Source: an uncultured Lachnospiraceae bacterium (GTDB lineage: Bacteria > Bacillota > Clostridia > Lachnospirales > Lachnospiraceae). Taken from it: a stretch of 64,000 nucleotides of DNA. A program made the translations under genes and the position numbers. Shown in pieces: positions 42,142-50,539 of the stretch. The stretch spans positions 33,403 to 97,402 of the forward strand of contig CAJUIP010000008.1 of NCBI GenBank assembly GCA_910586315.1. Reading direction: 5' to 3'. A model generated the notes under the pieces. It saw nothing but the letters and a program-made list of their open reading frames with translations, searched no databases and had not been told where the DNA came from. How positions within the stretch are numbered: the stretch's first letter is position 1; each line of letters starts with the position of its first letter.

Positions 42142-42561
42142 ATGGTGCAGATTATCGCTGGTAAAAAAGGAAAGGGAAAAACAAAATACTTACTGGATAT
42201 GGCAAACGCTGCTATCAAAGAATCCAAGGGTTCTATCGTTTATTTAGATAAAAGCTCTAAGCACATGTATGAGCTCAGCAATAAAATCCGTTTAATCAAT
42301 GTGGCTGAATTCCCCATACATAGCTCTGAGGGCTTTATTGGTTTTATTTGTGGAATTATTTCCCAGGATCATGATCTGGAAGTTATGTATCTTGACAGCT
42401 TCTTAAAGCTCTCCAGCCTTGAGGGAGAAGATATCTGTGCAACAATCGCTGAGTTAGAGCAGGTAAGCGCAAAGTATCATGTAAACTTTGTATTAAGCGT
42501 TTCCCTGGATGGAGATGAGCTTCCGGATTCTTTAAAGGGTATGGTTCTGGTTGCCTTATAA
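42142..42561 (+). CDS. small P-loop protein, function unknown
   Basis: 139-residue protein. A Walker A-like motif AGKKGKGKTKYLL is at the very N-terminus (about residues 6-18), then a hydrophobic strand GSIVYLDKSSK, and a possible Walker B strand at LEVMYLDSFLK (about 79-89). The fold would be a minimal RecA/PilT-like domain without the rest of a motor ATPase. Such proteins are often annotated as PilT-like in Lachnospiraceae, but no pilus genes are near. Own promoter and terminator; AAGGAGGAG ribosome site. Confidence 0.75.
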   Translation: MVQIIAGKKGKGKTKYLLDMANAAIKESKGSIVYLDKSSKHMYELSNKIRLINVAEFPIHSSEGFIGFICGIISQDHDLEVMYLDSFLKLSSLEGEDICATIAELEQVSAKYHVNFVLSVSLDGDELPDSLKGMVLVAL

Positions 42562-42589
42562 ATGACCGCTCCTTATAATGTGGATACGA

Positions 42590-42622
42590 ATGGCATAAAC
42601 GCTTTTTGTTTATGCCATTTTT
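42590..42622 (+). terminator. terminator after the P-loop protein gene
   Basis: ggcataaac (42592-42600) and gtttatgcc (42608-42616) form a perfect stem with a 7-nt loop, followed by atttttg. A compact rho-independent terminator. Confidence 0.88.
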
Positions 42623-42641
42623 GTAGTACTGGACATGGCAC

Positions 42642-42693
42642 CACTACGCCGTCACTTTGCAGACGAGCAGATGATGGGAATGAATTTTCAAAC
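42642..42693. repeat. dispersed repeat, copy B (shared blocks with 6521-6618)
   Basis: 42642-42665 matches 6595-6618 (one difference) and 42667-42693 is the inverse of 6521-6547 (one difference). It sits in the gap before the MBOAT gene. See copy A. Confidence 0.7.
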
Positions 42694-42740
42694 ATGCTCC
42701 AGGCCCGCACGTTCTGACGGGGCAGAAAGGGATAGGATAT

Positions 42741-44144
42741 ATGCTGTTCAGTTCGCTTGTTTTTCTCTGGCTGTTTCTTCCGGCCACATTTTTTTTGTGT
42801 CTGGTTTTAAAAAAGATATCCTGGAAAAATGCCCTGCTTCTGGCCGCCAGCATCTTTTTTTATGGATGGGGGGAGCCGAAGTACGTGTACCTGATGATTT
42901 TGTCCATTGGCATCAACTATTTGTTTGGGCTGTTCGCGTGGCGGTCGCGCTTTGTCACGGTGGCTGCCGTGGCTGTGAACTTGGGAATTTTGGGGTATTT
43001 TAAGTATTTTAACTTCTTTCTGAAGCTCCTGGCTGCCGTTTTTGGCAGGGAGCTTCTCGCGCCCAGAGAAATTGCGCTGCCGATAGGAATCTCTTTTTAC
43101 ACATTTCAGGCCCTGTCGTATGTGCTGGATGTGCACCGTGGGACCATAAAGCCCCAGAAAAGTCTGTGGAAGCTGGCGCTGTACATCAGTTTCTTCCCTC
43201 AGCTCATTGCGGGTCCCATTGTGAAATACCATGACATTGAAATGCAGCTTGGAAGCAGAACGGTGACTTTGAGCGGATGTGCCGGTGGGATCAAGCGGTT
43301 CATCTTCGGACTTTCCAAAAAAGTTTTACTGGCCAATACTTTTGCGGCAGTGGTGGATCGGGCCTTTTCCGCTCCCTATGTGGAAGGGCTCAGCAGGGGA
43401 ATGATTCTCATGGCGGTGCTTTTATACTCCCTTCAGATTTACTACGATTTTTCCGGCTATTCTGATATGGCCATCGGACTTGGAAAGATGTTTGGATTTA
43501 CCTTTATGGAAAACTTCCGTTACCCTTATTTAAGCGGCTCCGTCCGGGAGTTCTGGAGACGGTGGCACATTTCCCTTTCCACCTGGTTTCGGGAATATCT
43601 GTATATCCCTCTGGGAGGAAACCGGAAAGGGGCTTTGCGGACGTATGGGAATCTGCTTTTGGTGTTTCTTATCACTGGCCTGTGGCATGGAGCTGGGGAA
43701 AATTTTGTTTTGTGGGGAATTTACCATGGAATCTTTCTTGTGGCGGAGAGACTGTTTCTGGGAGATTTACTGGACCGTTTAAAAAAACGGGGATTTGGCA
43801 TAGTAAACAGAATATATGCCCTGACTGTGGTGTACTTTGGGTGGATGCTGTTTCGCCTGGAAGATTTATTCCTGTACAAGCTGCTTTTGAAAAAACTGAT
43901 TCTGGGCTGGTCGCAGTTTTATGAGACGGCCATGTTTATGGATGCGAGAGTCTGGTTCTGGGTGATCCTGGGGATTTTCTTCTGCGGCCCTTTGCAGGCG
44001 TTTGTAAAGCCCCTGGGCCGTTTTGCGGAGGAGACGGAACGGATTTGTGCGGCGGATCTGGCTGTTTTGACAAGTTTGCTGCTGCTCTGCATCATGATGC
44101 TAATTAATAACACGTATAATCCCTTTATTTATTTCAGGTTTTAG
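42741..44144 (+). CDS. MBOAT-family O-acyltransferase (AlgI/DltB-like)
   Basis: 467-residue polytopic membrane protein. The blocks LPIGISFYTFQALSYVLDV and REFWRRWHISLSTWFREYLY are MBOAT signatures, and the active-site histidine lies in LITGLWHGAGENFVLWG (about 310-326). AlgI-like members pass acetyl groups across the membrane for O-acetylation of an extracellular polysaccharide. The partner DHHW protein follows 72 bp downstream. The start ATG at 42741 has AAAGGGATAGG before it. Confidence 0.9.
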   Translation: MLFSSLVFLWLFLPATFFLCLVLKKISWKNALLLAASIFFYGWGEPKYVYLMILSIGINYLFGLFAWRSRFVTVAAVAVNLGILGYFKYFNFFLKLLAAVFGRELLAPREIALPIGISFYTFQALSYVLDVHRGTIKPQKSLWKLALYISFFPQLIAGPIVKYHDIEMQLGSRTVTLSGCAGGIKRFIFGLSKKVLLANTFAAVVDRAFSAPYVEGLSRGMILMAVLLYSLQIYYDFSGYSDMAIGLGKMFGFTFMENFRYPYLSGSVREFWRRWHISLSTWFREYLYIPLGGNRKGALRTYGNLLLVFLITGLWHGAGENFVLWGIYHGIFLVAERLFLGDLLDRLKKRGFGIVNRIYALTVVYFGWMLFRLEDLFLYKLLLKKLILGWSQFYETAMFMDARVWFWVILGIFFCGPLQAFVKPLGRFAEETERICAADLAVLTSLLLLCIMMLINNTYNPFIYFRF

Positions 44145-44163
44145 ACACTCAGGTTTTAGACAC
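44134..44163 (+). repeat. exact 15-bp tandem duplication over a stop codon
   Basis: tcaggttttagacac occurs twice in direct succession (44134-44148 and 44149-44163). The first copy contains the MBOAT gene's TAG stop. Only two units, identical, so recently formed. Confidence 0.9.
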
Positions 44164-44216
44164 GCTCCGGGAAACGCATGCGTTTGCCGCGGCATACGGG
44201 CAATAGGAGGGGAAAA

Positions 44217-45317
44217 ATGGATGCTCAGAAGAAAAATTTAAGAATATGCGGTACACTTCTCCCGGTTCTGTTTTTTGGGATCCTTTTGGTTACCGGAGCG
44301 ATTGCCATGGTTTTTCACGCGGGGCGGGAGGAGGAAAATCTGGAGAACCGGACTCTGGCCGAATTTTCCGGGGAACCGGCGCAGTTTGAGGAATGGCTCA
44401 ATGATCATGCGCCTTTTAGAAGCCAGTGGCTGAATGCTTACGCAATTTTCAATTACCGCGTTTTTGGCAGCGTGGATAACGAACAGGTGATAGTCGGAAA
44501 AGAAGGCTGGTTTTTCTATACGGGAGACGGTACGGTCGACGAAATGCTGGGCGTGCACGTATTTACGGAAGCGGAAATGGAGGAAATTCTTAGGAACCTT
44601 CTGGCAGTGAGAGAACGGTACGCAGACCGTCCGGAGGACTTCGCGGTTTTTGTGGCGCCGGATAAGGAGAAAATATACAGTCAATATCTTCCGGAAGTCT
44701 ATGAAAATAAGACGAATACCTCCCGGGCGGCAGAGCTGGTCCGCTATATCAGGGAGCATTCCGATATCCGGGTGGTATACCCTGTGGAGGAGCTTAAACG
44801 GGAGGCGGAGGGAAGCGTTCCGCTCTATTATAAAACGGATACACACTGGAACCGTCTGGGAGCCTTTGTGGGCGTTCAGGCTCTGATTGACTGCCTGGGC
44901 GGCAGGTCTTGCAGCCTCTCTGAGCTTATCGTTTCCAGGGAAGAGGATAGGGCAGGAGATCTGGCTCTTTTGGCTCATCTTCCGGAGCAGTATTATGAGG
45001 ATCAGGATCCGTTTTTTACAGGATATTATGACGAGGCAAATGTTTCTGTTCTTGTGGAGGACCTTTCCGGAAGGGGAATCCGCAAAGCTGCCAACGAAAA
45101 GCCTGCCGATGAAAGAAAGCTTGTGATGGTCCGGGACTCCTTCGGCGATGCCATGAACACATCCCTGTGCCGGTATTTTAAAGAGGTCACAAGCATCAAC
45201 TGGGAAAAGGTCTCCCAGGTGCCCGAAGAAGAATTTTCGGGGGATTTGTTTGTCTATGAGATTGTGGAGCGCCGGCTTTTGCAGATGCCGGATCATTTGA
45301 AGAGACTGTTACAATAG
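44217..45317 (+). CDS. DHHW/AlgJ-like acetylation partner protein
   Basis: 366-residue bitopic protein. The ATG at 44217 follows AGGAGGGG; one membrane segment lies at about 12-31, the rest is extracytoplasmic. The motif YKTDTHWNRLGAF (about 205-217) is the DHHW/AlgX-type signature, and MVRDSFGDAMN (about 304-314) supplies the SGNH-like serine. Such proteins receive acetyl groups from an MBOAT partner and transfer them to polysaccharide; here the partner is the gene just upstream. The polysaccharide itself is unknown. Confidence 0.85.
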   Translation: MDAQKKNLRICGTLLPVLFFGILLVTGAIAMVFHAGREEENLENRTLAEFSGEPAQFEEWLNDHAPFRSQWLNAYAIFNYRVFGSVDNEQVIVGKEGWFFYTGDGTVDEMLGVHVFTEAEMEEILRNLLAVRERYADRPEDFAVFVAPDKEKIYSQYLPEVYENKTNTSRAAELVRYIREHSDIRVVYPVEELKREAEGSVPLYYKTDTHWNRLGAFVGVQALIDCLGGRSCSLSELIVSREEDRAGDLALLAHLPEQYYEDQDPFFTGYYDEANVSVLVEDLSGRGIRKAANEKPADERKLVMVRDSFGDAMNTSLCRYFKEVTSINWEKVSQVPEEEFSGDLFVYEIVERRLLQMPDHLKRLLQ

Positions 45318-45341
45318 TTTCGTTCGCACTTTTGGAATGAC

Positions 45342-45370
45342 TTGCACTTTTTCCTCAGGCCATATATAAT
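45342..45370 (+). promoter_or_regulatory. promoter of the HlyD-like/sepF operon
   Basis: TTGCAC (45342-45347), 17 bp, TATAAT (45365-45370), 96 bp before the start codon at 45466. Perfect -10. It probably drives the run from the HlyD-like gene through sepF and on to the RluA-type gene. Confidence 0.7.
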
Positions 45371-45465
45371 GATAATACTGCGGATTGCTCTGCACTGCGT
45401 GCCCCCGTAATTCTAAAACACCTCAAAGAGTGAAAGAAACGAAGATATTTTTTGGAGGAAGTTTC

Positions 45466-46857
45466 ATGGCCAAAAAGAAAAACAAGAAGGTGATACGGTA
45501 TCGCCGGCCTCTTAACATCAACGTCGGAATGATTATTTTCGCATTGATTTTTGCGTACATGTCCTTTTATGTTTATACGTATCTGAGACGGGAGAAAATT
45601 GAATTCTATGAAGTGGTGGAGGGCAGTATCGTAAATGACAGACGGCACACCGGACTGATTTTCCGCACGGAAGCCACGAAATACACAGAGCACTCGGGGA
45701 ACATCAATTTTTATTTAAGGGAAGGCAAAAGGGCCGCCGTAGGCACCAGGATTTATTCCATTGATGAGACGGGAGTTTTATCCAGGCTCCTTGCAGAAAA
45801 TGCAGGTGAAACGGCTTCTCTCTCAAAAGATAATCTGTCTTCCCTGAAAAAGCAGCTTTCCTCCTTCAGCCAGACCTTTACGGACGAAGATTTTAAATCC
45901 GTATACGACACCAAATATACCCTGGATTCCCAGGTACTGGAGTATGTGAATGTGGACGCTTTAAAGAATCTGGACAGCGTCATTGCCGAAATGGGTGTAA
46001 ATTTTGATCAGGTACGGGCGGACGAGTCCGGGATTGTCTCTTATACGGTGGATTCCATGGAAACCACTGCTCCGTCTCAGGTGACGGAAGCGATGTTTGA
46101 CAAAACGGCGTATACGAAAAATATTATAAAATCCGGGGATTTGGTGGAGCAGGGAACCCCGGCGTATAAGTTGATTACCTCCAGCGACTGGTCCATTGTG
46201 TTTCCAATGGATGAAGAAGAGGCCTCCCTTTATAATGGAAAAACGGCTTTGACAGTGAAATTTGCCGGAAGGGGCCTTAAAGCAGTCGGGGCATTTTCCA
46301 CAATTTCCGGTGCCGACGGAAAACGGTACGGGAAACTGGATTTCACGAAATATATGGAGCAGTTTGTCTCAGAGCGTTTTGTGGATTTTGAAATCGTCAC
46401 CGAGGAGGTAACGGGACTTAAAATTCCCAGGAGCGCCGTTACGGATGTGGAGTTCTATCTGATACCCAGGGATTTCCTTGTAACGGGAACGCGCGGCTTT
46501 TATAAAGAAACCTACACGTCAAACGGCCCCAGCGTCACCCTCGTGAACTGTGAAATTTATAATTCGGATGATGAATATTATTACATTAAAACAGGGGAAA
46601 ACAGTGAATTTAAAGCAGGAGACTATATTGTAAAGGAAAATTCACAGGACAGGTATCAGGTAGGGACCATGGCCACCCTTCAGGGGGTTTATAACATTAA
46701 CCGGGGATATACAGTATTTAAAAAAATTGAGGTTTTGACATCCAATGACGAATACTATACGGTAAAGAGGGGAACGGATTACGGGCTTTCCGTCTATGAT
46801 CATATTGTGCTTGATGCTTCCGCGGTCACTGCCAACGGAAGCGTTATCTATCAATAA
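45466..46857 (+). CDS. HlyD-like membrane protein of the sepF cluster
   Basis: 463-residue protein with a very basic N-terminus (MAKKKNKKVIRYRRP), one membrane segment (VGMIIFALIFAYMSFYVYTY) and an extracytoplasmic part with periplasmic-adaptor-like beta/coil structure (EGSIVNDRRHTGLIFRTEA, residues about 45-65; ESGIVSYTVDSMETT). The ATG at 45466 has TTGGAGGAAG before it. HlyD-type names are given by similarity; no transporter gene is near, and the conserved place upstream of yggS-sepF in clostridia suggests a division or envelope role. Confidence 0.78.
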   Translation: MAKKKNKKVIRYRRPLNINVGMIIFALIFAYMSFYVYTYLRREKIEFYEVVEGSIVNDRRHTGLIFRTEATKYTEHSGNINFYLREGKRAAVGTRIYSIDETGVLSRLLAENAGETASLSKDNLSSLKKQLSSFSQTFTDEDFKSVYDTKYTLDSQVLEYVNVDALKNLDSVIAEMGVNFDQVRADESGIVSYTVDSMETTAPSQVTEAMFDKTAYTKNIIKSGDLVEQGTPAYKLITSSDWSIVFPMDEEEASLYNGKTALTVKFAGRGLKAVGAFSTISGADGKRYGKLDFTKYMEQFVSERFVDFEIVTEEVTGLKIPRSAVTDVEFYLIPRDFLVTGTRGFYKETYTSNGPSVTLVNCEIYNSDDEYYYIKTGENSEFKAGDYIVKENSQDRYQVGTMATLQGVYNINRGYTVFKKIEVLTSNDEYYTVKRGTDYGLSVYDHIVLDASAVTANGSVIYQ

Positions 46858-46873
46858 CCGGAGGAGTGAAGAT

Positions 46874-47557
46874 ATGAAGATTGCAGAGAATTTAGAGGTT
46901 GTAAGAAAAAAGATGGCAAGGGCCTGTGAACGGGCTGGAAGAAACCCGGAGGATGTGACCTTGATTTCCGTCGGTAAGACAAAGCCGGTTTCCATGCTTT
47001 TAGAGGCTTATGAGGCGGGAGCCAGGGATTTTGGAGAAAATAAGGTGCAGGAAATTCTGGAAAAGCGTCCGCAGATGCCAGAAGATGCGAGAATTCATAT
47101 GATCGGCCATCTTCAGACGAATAAGGTGGGCCAGGTGATTGACAAAGCCGTGCTGATTCATTCCGTGGACAGTATCCATCTGGCTGAAAAAATTGAAAAG
47201 GAAGCGGGAAAGCGTTCCCTGATATCTGATATTTTACTGGAGGTCAATGCAGCCAGAGAAGAAAGTAAGTATGGGTTCTTTCTGGAGGAGGTAATTCCGG
47301 CGCTGGAAGTTATTGGAAAATTCCCCCATATTCGTGTAAAAGGCCTTATGACTATTGCTCCAAATGTCGAAAATGTAGAAGAAAATCGAAAATATTTTAC
47401 AAAATTATTTCAATTATATGTTGACATCAAAAGTAAAAACATTGATAATGGTACTATGGATGCGCTTTCCATGGGTATGACGGGAGATTATGAGATTGCC
47501 ATCGAGGAAGGGGCTACCATGATAAGAGTCGGAACTGGAATTTTTGGTTCCAGATAG
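46874..47557 (+). CDS. YggS/PLPBP-family pyridoxal phosphate homeostasis protein
   Basis: 227-residue single-domain PLP protein with alanine-racemase-like fold. The PLP lysine is in TLISVGKTKPV (about 37), with FGENKVQEI, HMIGHLQTNK, and the C-terminal MGMTGDYEIAIEEGATMIRV block. It buffers PLP and affects amino acid pools rather than catalysing a reaction. ATG 46874 with CGGAGGAG upstream. The gene lies before sepF, as in most Firmicutes. Confidence 0.94.
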   Translation: MKIAENLEVVRKKMARACERAGRNPEDVTLISVGKTKPVSMLLEAYEAGARDFGENKVQEILEKRPQMPEDARIHMIGHLQTNKVGQVIDKAVLIHSVDSIHLAEKIEKEAGKRSLISDILLEVNAAREESKYGFFLEEVIPALEVIGKFPHIRVKGLMTIAPNVENVEENRKYFTKLFQLYVDIKSKNIDNGTMDALSMGMTGDYEIAIEEGATMIRVGTGIFGSR

Positions 47558-47576
47558 ATGGGAGAGAATAGAAAAT

Positions 47577-48098
47577 ATGAGTTTCCTGAGTAAACTGATG
47601 GATACAATGCGTTTAAACGACGATGAAGATGACGATTATTTTTTAGATGACGACTACGAGGATGAGGACAAGCCTGCAAGGAAGCCGATGTTTAAGAAAT
47701 CGGCGGATACATATGCCGATGATTATGATGAGCCGGAGCCGGCCAAGCCGCGGTTCCTTCCCAGAGGCTCCTCCAGTGGAAATAAAGTGGTTCCCATGCG
47801 CCGGAATATGGAGGTTTCTCTGATTAAGCCCACATCCCTGGATAATGCGAAGGAAATCTGTGATTATCTTCTGGACGGAAAGGCCGTTGTTCTTAACATG
47901 GAAGGAATCCATACGGAAACTGCTCAGAGAATCATTGATTTTACTTCCGGAGCTACATATTCCATGGATGGAAACCTCCAGAAGATTTCTAACTATATTT
48001 TTATTGCCACACCGCAGTCCGTTGAGTTGTCCGGCGACTTCCAGGACCTTTTTAACAGCGGAAATCTGGATATCTCCGGACTTAACATTCATCTATAG
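47577..48098 (+). CDS. sepF: cell division protein SepF
   Basis: 173-residue FtsZ-associated protein. The N-terminus MSFLSKLMDTMRLNDDE is the membrane-binding amphipathic helix, then an acidic disordered linker (about 18-75), and the C-terminal SepF domain (about 85-173) with ICDYLLDGKAVVLNMEG and RIIDFTSGATYSMDG. ATG at 47577 chosen because it gives this N-terminus. It polymerises into rings that shape the septum. Confidence 0.94.
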   Translation: MSFLSKLMDTMRLNDDEDDDYFLDDDYEDEDKPARKPMFKKSADTYADDYDEPEPAKPRFLPRGSSSGNKVVPMRRNMEVSLIKPTSLDNAKEICDYLLDGKAVVLNMEGIHTETAQRIIDFTSGATYSMDGNLQKISNYIFIATPQSVELSGDFQDLFNSGNLDISGLNIHL

Positions 48099-48147
48099 GA
48101 ATTGAGGCTGTCACGAAACGAAAAAAATCATCTTATAAGAGAAAGAT

Positions 48148-48903
48148 ATGGAAAAAGAGGAGCAGCTTTTCAGAAAAAGGGTTCAGGAACTGGCAGAGAT
48201 TTGTTTTTGCCGGGACGTGCCTGCAAATACAGACTTTTTAACGTTAAATGAGCAGACAATTTTCCAGAGTATTTCTGGCGGCCTGCCGCCGGTAAGATTT
48301 GTTCTTTCCGGCGGCTTGGCGTTGTCAGAGCGGAAAGTTGTCTGTTTTCTTCCATCCTATGAAGAGGAACTTTGGGATCCACCCTTTGAATGCCTGAATA
48401 TAGCGCCGGTAAACAAAAAGTTTGCCGAAGGACTGTCCCACAGGGATTTCCTGGGGGCTGTCATGAGCCTGGGAATCGAACGGTCCATGATCGGAGACAT
48501 TTTTTTGCAGGAGGGGGAGGCCTATGTATTTGTGATGAAGAAAATGAGCCGGTATCTGGCAGAAACCCTAACTTCTGTCCGTCATACAACGGTTCGCGTG
48601 TCTGTCTGCAGGGATGTAGATGAATGTTTAAAGCCGGAATTTGAGGAAATCTGTGGCACAGTAAGTTCCATACGGCTGGACAGCATTGTGGCCCTGTGCG
48701 GACGTCTTTCACGGACAAAGGCAGCGGCATATATTGAGGGGGAGAAGGTGTCTGTAAATGGCCAGCCGGCGCTTGCTCCATCCAGAACCGTAAAGGAGGG
48801 AGAACTCCTTTCCATTCGCGGAGTCGGTAAATTTTTGTTTTCCGGCGCCGGCGGACAGACAAAAAAGGGGCGCACCGTGGTGACACTTTTAAAATACAAA
48901 TAG
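48148..48903 (+). CDS. YlmH-type S4-domain RNA-binding protein
   Basis: 251-residue protein, YlmH family. The first ~170 residues form the family-specific domain, with AVMSLGIERSMIGDIFL a good marker, and the C-terminal S4 domain (about 185-245) has VALCGRLSRTKAAAYIEGEK and VNGQPA. YlmH proteins act in ribosome rescue (peptidyl-tRNA-bearing 50S subunits) and are encoded after sepF/ylmG in Firmicutes. Start ATG 48148 with AAGAGAAAG. Confidence 0.88.
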   Translation: MEKEEQLFRKRVQELAEICFCRDVPANTDFLTLNEQTIFQSISGGLPPVRFVLSGGLALSERKVVCFLPSYEEELWDPPFECLNIAPVNKKFAEGLSHRDFLGAVMSLGIERSMIGDIFLQEGEAYVFVMKKMSRYLAETLTSVRHTTVRVSVCRDVDECLKPEFEEICGTVSSIRLDSIVALCGRLSRTKAAAYIEGEKVSVNGQPALAPSRTVKEGELLSIRGVGKFLFSGAGGQTKKGRTVVTLLKYK

Positions 48904-48918
48904 GCAAAAAGGAGAAAT

Positions 48919-50016
48919 ATGGATATCCAAAATGAAAACCGAATGACGGTCCAAAAAGACGGAGCGTCAATTTATGATATCGTAATAAGTGAAACTTTTA
49001 AAGAGCTCTGTGAGGAGATGAGGGGCCTTGGAACCCGGACAAAAAAGCTGTGTATTGTGACAGACTCCCATGTGGCGCCCCTTTACGGAGATGAGGTTTT
49101 AAAGCTTTTGTCCGGCTGTGCGAAGAAAGTGCTTACTTATGTGTTCCCTGCCGGAGAAGAGAATAAAAATCTGGACACAGTGAAGGGAATTTATGAATTC
49201 CTCATAGAAAACAAATTTGACAGAACGGATTTTCTGGTTGCTTTAGGAGGCGGAGTGGTGGGAGATATCTGCGGGTTTGCGGCTGCCACATACCTTCGGG
49301 GCATTGATTTTATCCAGATTCCCACAACCCTTTTGGCTCAGGTGGATTCCAGCATCGGCGGGAAAACGGGAGTGGATTTTGACGCATACAAAAACATGGT
49401 GGGCGCCTTTCATATGCCGAAACTGGTGTATACCAATGTCAGTGTTCTGAAAACCCTCACAGAGGAGCAGTATTCCGCGGGAATGGGAGAAGTCATAAAG
49501 CATGGCTTAATCCGTGACAGGGAATATTACCGGTGGATCATGGAACATAAGAAGCAAATTTCTGAAAGGGATCCGGATACCTGCCGGATGTTAATTCTGG
49601 GAAGCAACAAGATCAAGCGGGAAGTTGTGGAAATTGACCCCACAGAACAGAATGAGCGGGCCACATTAAATTTTGGGCATACGCTGGGGCATGCGATCGA
49701 AAAGCTGAAGGGATTTTCTCTTCTCCACGGACACTGCGTTGCGCTGGGGGCGCTGGCGGCCCTGAACCTCTGCCTGGAACGGGGGCTGGTTTCTGAAGCG
49801 GAGGTTGCGGATTATAAGGAAGCCATGGCCTACTTTAAAATGCCGGTCCGGGTGGAAGGATTAAACCGGGCGGATGTGATTGCCGCCACAAAAAACGATA
49901 AGAAGATGGAGGCCGGGATCATCAAATTCATTCTTCTTAAAAAAGTGGGGCAGGCATATATTGACCGGACAGTGACGGAAACGGAGATGGCAAACGCCCT
50001 TTCTGCCATTATGTGA
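48919..50016 (+). CDS. aroB: 3-dehydroquinate synthase
   Basis: 365-residue NAD- and zinc-dependent enzyme that cyclises DAHP to 3-dehydroquinate. The NAD-binding block is ALGGGVVGDICGFAAATYLRG in two adjacent parts (about 112-132), followed by TTLLAQVDSSIGGKTGVDF and the zinc histidines in NFGHTLGHAIEKL and LLHGHCVALG. AAAGGAG precedes the ATG. It is an isolated shikimate-pathway gene here, with no other core aro gene in this operon. Confidence 0.95.
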   Translation: MDIQNENRMTVQKDGASIYDIVISETFKELCEEMRGLGTRTKKLCIVTDSHVAPLYGDEVLKLLSGCAKKVLTYVFPAGEENKNLDTVKGIYEFLIENKFDRTDFLVALGGGVVGDICGFAAATYLRGIDFIQIPTTLLAQVDSSIGGKTGVDFDAYKNMVGAFHMPKLVYTNVSVLKTLTEEQYSAGMGEVIKHGLIRDREYYRWIMEHKKQISERDPDTCRMLILGSNKIKREVVEIDPTEQNERATLNFGHTLGHAIEKLKGFSLLHGHCVALGALAALNLCLERGLVSEAEVADYKEAMAYFKMPVRVEGLNRADVIAATKNDKKMEAGIIKFILLKKVGQAYIDRTVTETEMANALSAIM

Positions 50017-50026
50017 GGAGAGAGAT

Positions 50027-50539
50027 ATGGATAACATATGGAAGCGGTACGGGCTGTTTGGAATTCTTGTGGCTCTCCTGGCGGCCTTTGATCAGTGGAC
50101 GAAAGGGCTGGCGTACGGAGGACTTCGGGTCAATGGTCCTGTTGTTTTGTGGTCCGGAGTATTTGAGCTTTTGTACTCAGAAAACCGCGGCGCAGCTTTT
50201 GGGATTCTTCAGGGAAGACAGGGACTCTTTTTTCTGGTGGCCGTCGCCGTATTTATTGTGGTGCTGCTGTTTCTTGGAAGAATGCCTTCCGGGAAACGGT
50301 ATCTGCCGCTGTTTGGCTGTCTGGTGCTTTTGATGTCCGGCGCTCTGGGAAATCTCATTGACCGGGTGTTTCGGGGGTTCGTGGTGGATTTTTTTTACTT
50401 TAAACTGATTGATTTTCCAATCTTTAACGTGGCCGACTGCTATGTGGTGGTGGCTGCGGCTCTGCTTATTCTCCTCACCGGCTTTTATTATAAGGAAGAA
50501 GAGTTTGAGTTCCTTTCGAAAAAGGAGAGCAGCCAGTGA
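50027..50539 (+). CDS. lspA: lipoprotein signal peptidase (signal peptidase II)
   Basis: 170-residue membrane protease that removes signal peptides from prolipoproteins. Four membrane segments; the catalytic aspartates lie in SGALGNLIDRVFRG and FNVADCYVVV, and the N-terminal block AAFDQWTKGL is typical. It would process the lipoproteins encoded in this window (2837, 41071, 56397). The rluA-type gene starts on its stop. Confidence 0.95.
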   Translation: MDNIWKRYGLFGILVALLAAFDQWTKGLAYGGLRVNGPVVLWSGVFELLYSENRGAAFGILQGRQGLFFLVAVAVFIVVLLFLGRMPSGKRYLPLFGCLVLLMSGALGNLIDRVFRGFVVDFFYFKLIDFPIFNVADCYVVVAAALLILLTGFYYKEEEFEFLSKKESSQ

